Part shown: in pieces, positions 17,887 to 27,200 of the stretch
Position numbering within the stretch: the first letter of the stretch is position 1
Layout: each line of letters begins with the position of its first letter
Source of the DNA: Serratia sarumanii
GTDB lineage: Bacteria; Pseudomonadota; Gammaproteobacteria; Enterobacterales; Enterobacteriaceae
Reading direction: 5' to 3'
Length of the DNA stretch: 64,000 nucleotides
Assembly (NCBI RefSeq): GCF_029962605.1
Contig: NZ_CP124750.1
Span: forward strand, 4,774,001-4,838,000
Made by a program: the position numbers and the translations under genes
Notes under the pieces: generated by a model
Told to the model about the DNA's origin: nothing
The model's input: only the letters and a program-made list of their open reading frames with translations
The model's database searches: none

Positions 17887-18510
17887 TTAACGGCCTTTTT
17901 TACGCAAATGTGACGTCCAACGATATTTCGGCCAATAAAAACTGAACAACACCATCAACAAAGTCAGTGGCCAACCACAGATAAAAATAATCGTGTCAAC
18001 GGGCAGATCCTCGCGCATTGACAGGCCATATACACCGACGGCTTTCAGAAGGAAAACCAAGATCCACGCCAATGATACTTCGTGCCACACTTTTGCGTAT
18101 TGAGCGGTACCGTAAACGGGAATATCTTTCAACCTTGGCATCGCCTGTTCTGCCAGCGTACGTATCATTGGCTTGCCTACCAGAGAATAGAAGCCGAAGA
18201 CCACCACCACTGAAGATGCTCCGCTGACCGCGAGAAACACATTTTCTTTCTTGATTGCGAACGGAGCATAGCCGCGTAAATACAAATAGTGACTAACGCC
18301 TGAAACCAGAATTAATGCGATCACCGACAATGAACCGCTACGCTTGTTAAATATTTCCACTGCGCCTGAATAAATAGCCGTCAGCAGTAATGCGAAACCC
18401 GCGCCTCCCCACCAAAAGGCGATGTTATAAAGCACGATCGGGGTAATGATAGTAATGCAAGCATCGCGCGACATCAGGTAGTGCCATATCGTCATAGAGC
18501 GCTGACTCAT
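17887..18510 (-). CDS. VC0807-like integral membrane protein
   Basis: This 207-aa protein has about six hydrophobic segments (for example TIITPIVLYNIAFWWGG, LSVIALILVSGV and LSLAWILVFLLKAVG-like stretches) and conserved charged turns. It resembles the VC0807/intracellular-septation-like family of unknown function. Its ATG overlaps the stop of the MFS pump gene (ATGA), so the two are translationally coupled. A helper role in export, immunity or membrane protection is inferred only from that coupling. Confidence 0.6.
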   Translation of the reverse strand: MSQRSMTIWHYLMSRDACITIITPIVLYNIAFWWGGAGFALLLTAIYSGAVEIFNKRSGSLSVIALILVSGVSHYLYLRGYAPFAIKKENVFLAVSGASSVVVVFGFYSLVGKPMIRTLAEQAMPRLKDIPVYGTAQYAKVWHEVSLAWILVFLLKAVGVYGLSMREDLPVDTIIFICGWPLTLLMVLFSFYWPKYRWTSHLRKKGR

Positions 18511-20102
18511 TCCTTACCCTCTTTTTTGACATGCAAACGAAAATCGCGAGAAGAGAACATCACAAGCAACGCGGTTGCCAACATCATTCCGCCCATAATC
18601 AGAAACAGATCGTTAAACGCCATGATTTCCGACTGACGGGCGATTCTTTTGCCAAGTATCGCGAAAGCCGTACTTTTTATACTCATGACGTCAACGGCCA
18701 AACCGCGCGCGATCATCAGACTTTTAACGTCATTGAGATACCCGGCAAAGGCATTGCTGCCGGAGACCAACGACGTCTTAACGACGTCGACATGGGTATA
18801 AATGCGCGTGATGAAAAAGGTGCTTAAGATGGCAGTGCCGCAGGAGCCTCCCAGACTGCGGAATATATTGATCAACACCGCCGAAGAGGCACTGTCTTTT
18901 TGCTGAATATTGCGGGTAGCCAGCAAGGAAAGCGGCACCATGATAAAGGGCTGGCCTAATGCGCGGATCAACATGGACCAGGCCATCTGTGGGCCGGCAA
19001 AGTCACCGTCCATCGCACAGTCCATAAAGGCACTGATGGCCAGACCAACAAACCCTATGCAAATTAGATACTTCTGGTTATATCGTTGAATAAGCAACGG
19101 GATAAAAGGCAGGATGATTAACTGAGGAAACCCCATCCAGATCACCACCGTACCGATATCAGAAGCATTGTAGTCATGTACCATCGTCAGGTAATACGGC
19201 ACCAAGAATAACGTACCGTAGATAGCGACGCCCAACATGGCAAAAACCAAGATGGCGCACGAGAAATTGTAGTCCCGGAATAAGCGAATATTGATAAGCG
19301 GCTGGGCATGCGTCAATTGGGCATACATAAATATTAAGAAACTAACAGCGGAAATGACCGCCAACACGCATATCATATTCGATTCTAGCCAGTTTTCTTC
19401 ACCGCCCTTTTCTAAAATCACCTCAAGCGCGCCCAAACACAGCATGACCGAAATGATGCCGACAAAGTCCCCGCGACGAATAATATTCCAGTCGATAACA
19501 GGGTGTTTTAAAGCATAGTGAATCAACCCCCAGGACAACAAAGCGGGTATCGCGTTGATATAAAATATGGCGTGCCAAGAGAAATTATCCGTCAACCAGC
19601 CTCCCAATGCCGGCCCTACCGCCGGCGCGAAAGTCCCTATAATGCTAAACAGCGACATGCCCAACGGCCGTTTTTTTAATGGCAGGATCTCAATAATCAA
19701 GCGAAATGAAATGGGAATTAGCGCCCCGCCACTGAACCCTTGAAGCGCCCTAAACACGATCATGGAACTCAGATTCCATGCGGCAGAACACAGCAGCGAT
19801 GCCCCCAAAAAGCCGGCAATGCACCACAGCGCATAACGCCCGGTCCCCAGAGCCTGACAAAGCCAACCACAAAGCGGAATTGCCACTATCTCTGCGGTAA
19901 AATAAGACGTCATCAGCCAGGAACTGTCATTCAGCGTCGCAGAAAGCGCGCCTTGAATCACTTTCATGGATGAATTGGCGATTTGGATATCCAAAATCGC
20001 CATAAAACCGCCGATTAATCCTCCGAGAATAGCGCACCATTCACGCCTGGAGACCCTGGTGTCCTCGGCTGGCACCGCGGCCGTTGTCAAAACGGCGCTC
20101 AT
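18507..20102 (-). CDS. DHA2-family MFS efflux pump (EmrB-like)
   Basis: This 531-aa inner-membrane drug/H+ antiporter has fourteen predicted helices. Motif C of DHA2 pumps is recognisable (GPALGGWLTDN near residue 165), and so are LDIQIANSSM in the first helix and the 'GFSGGALIPISF' stretch. The start is the ATG at 20102, which overlaps the stop of the terminal NRPS gene (ATGA); the longer open frame upstream runs inside that gene. With the HlyD-like protein encoded downstream it should export the product and protect the producer. Confidence 0.9.
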   Translation of the reverse strand: MSAVLTTAAVPAEDTRVSRREWCAILGGLIGGFMAILDIQIANSSMKVIQGALSATLNDSSWLMTSYFTAEIVAIPLCGWLCQALGTGRYALWCIAGFLGASLLCSAAWNLSSMIVFRALQGFSGGALIPISFRLIIEILPLKKRPLGMSLFSIIGTFAPAVGPALGGWLTDNFSWHAIFYINAIPALLSWGLIHYALKHPVIDWNIIRRGDFVGIISVMLCLGALEVILEKGGEENWLESNMICVLAVISAVSFLIFMYAQLTHAQPLINIRLFRDYNFSCAILVFAMLGVAIYGTLFLVPYYLTMVHDYNASDIGTVVIWMGFPQLIILPFIPLLIQRYNQKYLICIGFVGLAISAFMDCAMDGDFAGPQMAWSMLIRALGQPFIMVPLSLLATRNIQQKDSASSAVLINIFRSLGGSCGTAILSTFFITRIYTHVDVVKTSLVSGSNAFAGYLNDVKSLMIARGLAVDVMSIKSTAFAILGKRIARQSEIMAFNDLFLIMGGMMLATALLVMFSSRDFRLHVKKEGKE

Positions 20103-23100
20103 GACAATATCTTCCGCAGCTGGCTGGCCGTATGGCTTATCTGAGGCGGATTCATCATCGAGATGTGATTGCCAGGCGCGCTTATTATCGTCATCCCCCC
20201 GCGAGCCAGACGAGCCCAACCCAGTCCGGGTATCTCTTGTGCAATGCGGTCCGGCAGAATCTCCTCCGCCTCCGCAACCACGATCCTGCCGTCATATTCT
20301 TTGCCCTGATAGCTATCTGTCGCAGCGATATGCGCCTGTAGAATCGTCAGAAAATGCTGGAACTGCGTTGCGCTAATATTGTCAGGAACCAATTTTGCGC
20401 GCTTGAATTCCTGCAGGAACAACAATGAACGCTGCGCTTCGGACATCTCTGCCAGCGCAGGTGCGGCGATTGCAAATGACGCACCGGTAAAACGCTCCAC
20501 CTTGCGGGCGAAATATGCAAGCCGTTCAAATTCATTCATCTGTGCGGCGCGATCAATCTGTATCTGAGGAGCAGGTTGATCGAGTATCAGCACCGTTGGC
20601 GTTCGCCCGTCGGCATGCTGCAGTTGGCGCGCCATTTCGAACGCGATTGTCGCCCCCAGGGACCATCCGCCCAGCACCAGATTTCGCCGTTGCGCAATAT
20701 CCTGCGCCTGCTGCAGATAGCATGCGGCCAGCACCTCTATATCGTGGTTGTAGGCCTGATCTTCACCGAAGTTCGCCACCTGCAGGCCATAGATCGGATA
20801 GTCGGCCCCCAACTCACGCGCTAATGGGTAATAACACAAGATGTTTCCGCCTGCCGGATGAATCATCAAGAGCGTCGGTTTATCTTCCTCGACCCCGGTA
20901 TTCAGCATCACCAACGGCGATAATACTTGCCGTTCAGCCTGCGTCAGAAAGGCCGCCAACTCGCCGACACTGCCGTGCTCAAACAACTGCCCTAAAGACA
21001 GAGTTGTGCCAAAATGCTGATTTATTTCGATCACCAACTTCAATGCGGTAATCGAATTTCCCCCCAGCGCGAAAAAGTCATCCCGCGTATCCAATCGCTC
21101 GCGTTGCAGCACGCGGCAATAAATGGCATATAAGCGTTGTTCGACGTCCCCTTCCGGCTCTCGCACCGATTGAGGTATGGCATCGTTCATGCGCGGCAAA
21201 GCACCATAGTCCACCTTGCCACCGGCCGTTAACGGCAAGCTGTCCAGCCAAACCCACTGATCCGGCTGCATGTAATGAGGGACCTTGCTTTGCAAAAACG
21301 CACGCACTTCCGCGCTGCGAGCCTTTCCTTCGCCGCAACAATACGCCACCAGCCAGCTCTCGCCCGCACCGTTCAGCCACTGTTTTACCGCGGCTTGAGC
21401 GATCGCCGGTTGCTGCTGCAATACGTGCTCGATTTCCGCCAGTTCCACACGATAGCCCCGCACTTTCACCTGGCGATCCAAACGCCCTAAAAACTCGAGG
21501 TTTCCGTCCGGCAGCCAGCGCCCTTTGTCGCCAGTGCGGTAAAGGCGTTCACCCGCCAAATAAGGATGCGGGATGAAATTCGCCCGATTCTGCTCCTCTA
21601 AGCCGATATAGCCTGCAGCCACATGCTCGCCGCCAAGATAAATCTCACCAGGAAGGCCGATAGAGACTAACTGTTGATAAGGATCCAATACCAACACGTG
21701 GCTGTCGGCCAAGGGCTTGCCGACCGGCAAATAGTCGCCCATCTCATCCGGCAAACCGTCCGGCAAGGTATAGGTCGCCACACCGACGGTACACTCCGTA
21801 GGGCCGTAGTGATTGACCACACGGCAGTCAGCCTGCAGTTGACGTATGCGTTTGACTAACGCCGTCGGGACTCTTTCTCCGCCCAAGACTAAAAGACGAC
21901 GTGGCAATAGCGCACCCGCATGGGGTGACATGAGCAATGCGGTCAGGTGCGTTGGCGTGATCTTCATGCAGTCCAAGGGATGACTCTCCAGATAGGAGAA
22001 CAATGCCTGCGGATCATTAAGCTGCTGAGTGCTTATCACCTCCAGTTGTCCCTGGTAGATCAGCGCCGGGAACAGCATGGTATGCGCCAAGTCGGTAGTG
22101 AAGGCGGAAAACATGCCATATCGCGCCCCGGCAGGTTGATCCAGGACAGAGGCGATGACCTGGCAATATCGGCTTAGCTGAACATGATTGACCCTGACGC
22201 CTTTTGGCCTACCGGTGCTGCCTGAGGTATAAATGATGTAAGCGGGAGCGTCTGTCGGCATTGTCAGTAATTGGGGATTCGTGCTCAGCGCGGCGCCGTG
22301 GCACTGGTCAATCGAGATTGTCGGCTGTGAAACCGCCGGCGATCCGGCATCCACCACAACGAAGCGCGCCTGTGCGTCCCGCAGAATAAAGTCGACCTGT
22401 TCCATCGGCAAAGTGATATCGACAGGCACATAGCATCCCCCTGCTTTCAATATTGCCAGCAGAGCCACGACACAGCGTTCGCTTTTGGCCATAAACAGCG
22501 CCACTGACTGCCCCGGCAACAGGCCATGTTCCAGCAAACAGTGCGCGAGACGGTTAGCCTGCTCGTTCAGTTGTCGATAGCTCAAAAGACGGCCATCGCA
22601 ACGTACAGCCACCGAATCGGCACCCAAAGCATCGGCCTGACGCTCAAACTGCCGATGAACCGCCATGGGAACGGCGTCAAGCAAGCGTCTACACCCGCTC
22701 AGCAAGTGGCTATGTTCCTCGCGAGTCACCAATGAAAGATCGCGCACGGTTATTTGAGGCCGTTCGATGAGCGTTTCCAACACCGTGCGCAGATCGCTCA
22801 ACATACGCGTTATCGTACTGCGGTTAAACAAATCGGGGTTGTAGTTTAAGGTAAACAGTAAACTACCGCGGCTTTCTTCAACCCACAGGTTTAGATCCAG
22901 TTTGGATACGCCATAATCGATTTTAAGCGGTTTATAGGTAAACAACGTGTTGTTATGAAAATGAGGAAATACCTGATACGTCAGCGCCGCCTGAAAAAGC
23001 GGATTAACCTGCGGATTTCGGATATGGCCAATTTCCTCAAGAATATCATTGAGGGGAATAGCCTGGTGCAGCTGAGCTTGCTCACTCTCTGAGCGAACGT

Positions 23101-24202
23101 CGCCAATGATTTCTCGTAACGTCGCCTCTGGAACGATATCCAGTTTCAGGGGTAAGGTATTCATAAACAACCCCAGCATATTCTGAGTCTCGGGTTGGTT
23201 ACGATTGGCAAAAGGACAACCGATAATGATTTGCTGCTGGTTGCTGTATTTGTGCAACAAGAGCATATAGGCCGAAAGAATCATGTGGAAAGGCGTCGCG
23301 CCCAGCTGTGCAGCCTGCATCTGCAAACGCTGGGTGAAATCCCGATCAAAAGTGTGGCTTGCCATACTGCCTTTGGTGCTCATTTTAGCTGGCCGTGGGC
23401 GATCGGTCGTTATCTCAAGCAGGCCTTGCGCGTCATCAAACTTTTTAGCCCAATACGCCAAACCCTTTTGATATTCTGCCGTGGCATACCACTGTTCTTC
23501 TGCCAATGCATAGTCGGAGAATTGCAGAAAATCGTTTGTACGCGGTGTCTCGCCATGGAGGATTTGGAAATACATCTCCATGAACTCTTTAAAGAACAAG
23601 CTGACCGTCCAGCCATCTGAGATAATATGGTGAAACGTCAGCAACAATACATATTCATGTCGATTGGTTTTAATCATGCGCCAATAGGAAAGTGGCCCAC
23701 AAGTCAAATCGAAAGAACGCTGTCCTTCCTGACGCGCAACGTTTTCTACCCATTCGTCACGCTCGTACTCAGGAAGAGACAAAATATCGTCATAGTGGAA
23801 ATTGAACAGGACTTCATCACTCACGCACTGGCAGAGTTCGCCCTCCACCACGTTGAATGTGGTGCGAAGAATGCCATGCTTTTTCGTCAGAAAGGTCAGC
23901 GCCTTTTTCACTACCTCCATGTCGATGTCATGCTCGACGCGGCAAGTGACGGCATAAGGATTGTTGTACGCCTTACCGTCGTCAAGGTACTGATCCAATA
24001 CCCAAATACTGCGTTGTGAACCGGTCACAGGGAAGTGCCGCCTGGCCGAGTCAGCTTGTTTTCTGATGATTTTACCGGAAGCCAACACCACTTGCGTTTT
24101 CTTCTCCCTGGCAATTTTTTTCAACTCATCCAAACTCAACGATTTGAGCATGGCGCTACTGATTTTAGTCATCATCAAATCCCGCTTTTGCCTGATTGGC
24201 AT
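20099..24202 (-). CDS. Terminal NRPS, C-A-T-TE, predicted Asp module
   Basis: This is a 1367-aa nonribosomal peptide synthetase. The condensation domain spans about residues 55-480 with intact HHIISDG (191-197). The adenylation domain (about 510-1010) has YTSGSTGRPKG, YGPTE, YRTGD and the core Lys996. The carrier domain has LGGNS (Ser1050). A type I thioesterase follows (about 1110-1367) with GGWSLG (Ser1181), Asp1208 and His1346. By alignment to PheA I read the specificity code as D704 L705 T708 K747 V772 G774 H798 V806 G807 K996, i.e. DLTKVGHVGK, one conservative change from the Asp code I remember (DLTKVGHIGK). It should condense the PKS-bound acyl chain with Asp and release it. An ATG at residue 10 or 11 is a possible alternative start. 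Confidence 0.92.
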   Translation of the reverse strand: MPIRQKRDLMMTKISSAMLKSLSLDELKKIAREKKTQVVLASGKIIRKQADSARRHFPVTGSQRSIWVLDQYLDDGKAYNNPYAVTCRVEHDIDMEVVKKALTFLTKKHGILRTTFNVVEGELCQCVSDEVLFNFHYDDILSLPEYERDEWVENVARQEGQRSFDLTCGPLSYWRMIKTNRHEYVLLLTFHHIISDGWTVSLFFKEFMEMYFQILHGETPRTNDFLQFSDYALAEEQWYATAEYQKGLAYWAKKFDDAQGLLEITTDRPRPAKMSTKGSMASHTFDRDFTQRLQMQAAQLGATPFHMILSAYMLLLHKYSNQQQIIIGCPFANRNQPETQNMLGLFMNTLPLKLDIVPEATLREIIGDVRSESEQAQLHQAIPLNDILEEIGHIRNPQVNPLFQAALTYQVFPHFHNNTLFTYKPLKIDYGVSKLDLNLWVEESRGSLLFTLNYNPDLFNRSTITRMLSDLRTVLETLIERPQITVRDLSLVTREEHSHLLSGCRRLLDAVPMAVHRQFERQADALGADSVAVRCDGRLLSYRQLNEQANRLAHCLLEHGLLPGQSVALFMAKSERCVVALLAILKAGGCYVPVDITLPMEQVDFILRDAQARFVVVDAGSPAVSQPTISIDQCHGAALSTNPQLLTMPTDAPAYIIYTSGSTGRPKGVRVNHVQLSRYCQVIASVLDQPAGARYGMFSAFTTDLAHTMLFPALIYQGQLEVISTQQLNDPQALFSYLESHPLDCMKITPTHLTALLMSPHAGALLPRRLLVLGGERVPTALVKRIRQLQADCRVVNHYGPTECTVGVATYTLPDGLPDEMGDYLPVGKPLADSHVLVLDPYQQLVSIGLPGEIYLGGEHVAAGYIGLEEQNRANFIPHPYLAGERLYRTGDKGRWLPDGNLEFLGRLDRQVKVRGYRVELAEIEHVLQQQPAIAQAAVKQWLNGAGESWLVAYCCGEGKARSAEVRAFLQSKVPHYMQPDQWVWLDSLPLTAGGKVDYGALPRMNDAIPQSVREPEGDVEQRLYAIYCRVLQRERLDTRDDFFALGGNSITALKLVIEINQHFGTTLSLGQLFEHGSVGELAAFLTQAERQVLSPLVMLNTGVEEDKPTLLMIHPAGGNILCYYPLARELGADYPIYGLQVANFGEDQAYNHDIEVLAACYLQQAQDIAQRRNLVLGGWSLGATIAFEMARQLQHADGRTPTVLILDQPAPQIQIDRAAQMNEFERLAYFARKVERFTGASFAIAAPALAEMSEAQRSLLFLQEFKRAKLVPDNISATQFQHFLTILQAHIAATDSYQGKEYDGRIVVAEAEEILPDRIAQEIPGLGWARLARGGMTIISAPGNHISMMNPPQISHTASQLRKILS

Positions 24203-24219
24203 GTTTGCCTACGTGGTTT

Positions 24220-24241
24220 CCCCCAGGCTCGCACCTGGGGG
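24220..24241 (-). other. GC-rich hairpin between PKS and terminal NRPS genes
   Basis: A perfect 8-bp G/C stem (CCCCCAGG with CCTGGGGG, 6-nt loop) fills the 47-nt gap between the PKS stop and the NRPS start. No T-run follows on the transcribed strand, so it is not an intrinsic terminator. It may stabilise the upstream message, slow ribosomes or pause polymerase. Structure seen; role inferred. Confidence 0.45.
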
Positions 24242-24249
24242 GAGCCGGG

Positions 24250-27200
24250 TTATTCGCCTTGCAGCAATACTTCCAACTCAGCAAGGATCAGTTTTGACAA
24301 TCCTTTAACGGTCTGCTCCTGGTAAAACAGATCGACGCGAATATCAATTTCAAAAATACCTGATACCGTCGACACAACCTGAACCGCCAACAGTGAATTA
24401 CCGCCGAGTTCAGTGAAATTATCGTTCACGCCAATCCCAGAAATACCGAGGATGGACTGCCAAACTTTGACGATTTCCTTCTCGATGTCGTTTTCGGGCG
24501 CCATATATTCCACAGACAACGCGGGCCGCACATGGCCATCAGCGGCTTTTTCCTCCTCATTCTCCAATAAGGTTTCATTTTGAGCCGGGATAGACTCATC
24601 GATCAGTTGCCCAAGGTCGCTGGTGACAATAACCAATTGTTCAAATTCCAAATGCGCCAGCTGGCGTTTCAGCGCATCGAGCCCTTCATTGAACAAAATA
24701 TCCTTGTCCGCAAGATTGACTTTCACCGCCGCGGGCGCCGCCTTCTCGTCCGACTCCACCACCTGATTGACTTGGGTCATTTTAATCAGAGTGTAATTTT
24801 CCAACGTCAATAACGGCACGCCGGCATGTGACAGGAAGACAATATCCATCGTAATGGCATTGTCCGTATGCTGATACGGCCCCTTCAGTTTGAGGTGCGC
24901 ATAGCAATCCGTTTCCAGCGGCGCGTGGTAGGTTATTTTGCCGTAACTGATCGGCAGGAAGTTTTCCTGGGTGATATAAGTCAGGCAGCGGATCGCCGTG
25001 GCGTCGATCATCGCCGGGTGGAATGGATAGCGCGCAAAATCGTCATGGAAATCGGAACCGATAACTTTATGCATCAACCATTCGTTTTCCCCTTGCAAAA
25101 TGTCTTGGTGGTTGTCCCACCGCGGGCTCAGCGAAAGGAAGACATCGCCAGTATTGGCGTTGCCCAGCTCGCACTCCAGCGGCTCGTACGCCAATGCTTT
25201 CGTACAGCGCTGGCGAAGAGACTCAAGCGATGCCGGTTCATCCTCTGACTCAGCCACTTTTGAGCTGACTAAACCCAGCGCATGCTCCTGCCAGGCCAGA
25301 TCCAACAGGCCTCTGCTTCGCAGGCTAAACTTGTAACCATGACTCTCTGCGGTGACCAGCAACTGCATGTTGCGCGGCCAGGCATGATGATAAATGACGG
25401 GTTGCGTCAACAGCAGATTCTTAACCTGCAATCTCTCTTGAGGTTTAAAATGGCTCATCCATTCGTACAGCATCGATAATATCGTCGCGCCGACCAATGA
25501 CGGCTGATGCGTCAAGCGATGCTCATCAATGACCCAGTCTTTTTGCACCGCCAGGTTGACCCGATAACGCTCTTGCATTCCCTCACGGCCAATCAACGTC
25601 AACAAATCGCCCTCTACTTCTTCAAACTGTGCGGATTTACTATTTTTTTGCTCAATCAGATGATTGCTCCAACGCACCGCCATACCGATATCCCCCCACT
25701 TACCCCAGTTGAGAGAAACCGTATGCCCAGAACGTTGCTGGTTGCGGTAATGGGCGAAAGCGTCCATAAACGCATTGCCCGCGCAATAATCGATGCGCGC
25801 CTCATCGCCGACAATCGAAGTGATCGAAGAGAAAAGAATGAAGAAATCAGGCTGTTTATCTTTAAGCAGCTCGTCCAAAATCAAACTGCCGTTCACTTTG
25901 GGATTCAACACGCCAGCACAATCGGCGTCATTTTTCAGCGGAATAATTCCGCCGCCGGCAATCCCCGCGGTATGGAAAACGCCATCTATGCGGGTAAACC
26001 CGGCCAGCACATCGCGCATACCGGCATAATCGCAGACATCAACCTGCGCAAGATGCACGGTGTTTCCACGTTCTTCCAGCCGTAAAACCCCCGCGATTTT
26101 CTCACTCACCGAATCGTCCACCGAATGCTGCTGCAGCCACGCTTGCCATTGATCGCGCGGCGGCAGCTCAGTGCGATAAGTCAGGATCAAAGTCGCATTG
26201 CTGACCTCTGACACATGGCCCGCAACCAACATGCCCAGTCCGCCCAAACCACCGGTAATGAGGTAGACACCCTCATCCTTCAGCTCCGCAGCAATTCCCG
26301 TATCATCTTGCTTCAGATGAACGGCCTGATAATCTTCCTCCCACCGGTTGCGCCCGCGATAAGCCACCAGATTGCCATGCGTATCGATATGGCTTTCGTC
26401 AATCAATTGCTGTGCTAAATCATGGGGCGCCGTGTAGCCGAATAAATCCACATCCACAACGTGGCACCGCACTTCGGGATACTCGTGATAAAAGACGCGC
26501 GCAGGCCCAACGACCAACGCTTTTTGCGGTGAATACAGCCGTTCCTCCGTCACATTGAAAATATTGTTGGTCACAAACAAGAGGTGCAGGTTTTCCAGCA
26601 GGTTTTCACTGACCAATGCCTGCTGCAAATAAAGAGGGCTGTAAAATGCGTCGACCTGCAGCGCATAGCCATCACCATGGCACTGCGGTGCGCCGTTATC
26701 GGCAGAAAGGTTCCACATATTAATGATGCGAGTGGGACGCAGCGCCAGGTTCTTCACACTTTTCAGCAGGCGAACGTAGTCTTCGCGTTTGGAGGGATCG
26801 ATAACGTAACACCCGTTCGCCGCATCCTCCTCATAGTGAGTGCCGCGCCAGACGGTCAATACGCGCTGTGCGCTTTCCGCCAGCTGCCTTTGAATATGTT
26901 CGGCGATAACCATGGCGTCCACGAACAGCAGCCAACATTCCGAGTCTGGATCGATGCGGCTACCTGCCATGAACCTGGCGGGAATGGTGCGTTTCCAGGC
27001 CGGCATGTGAAACCATTCGCCAATATCCGCTTTTTTGCGTTTGAGGGCGCTGACGGAACTGGCGCTCTGTCCTCCTTCGGCTCCTCGCTTCAGCGCCGGC
27101 AGCTTGAATTCCTTACGTTCGAAAGGATAGCCCGGCAATGGCAACCGGCGGCGATGTTCATCACCGTAAAATTGAGCCCAGGAGATTGTTACACCGCTGG

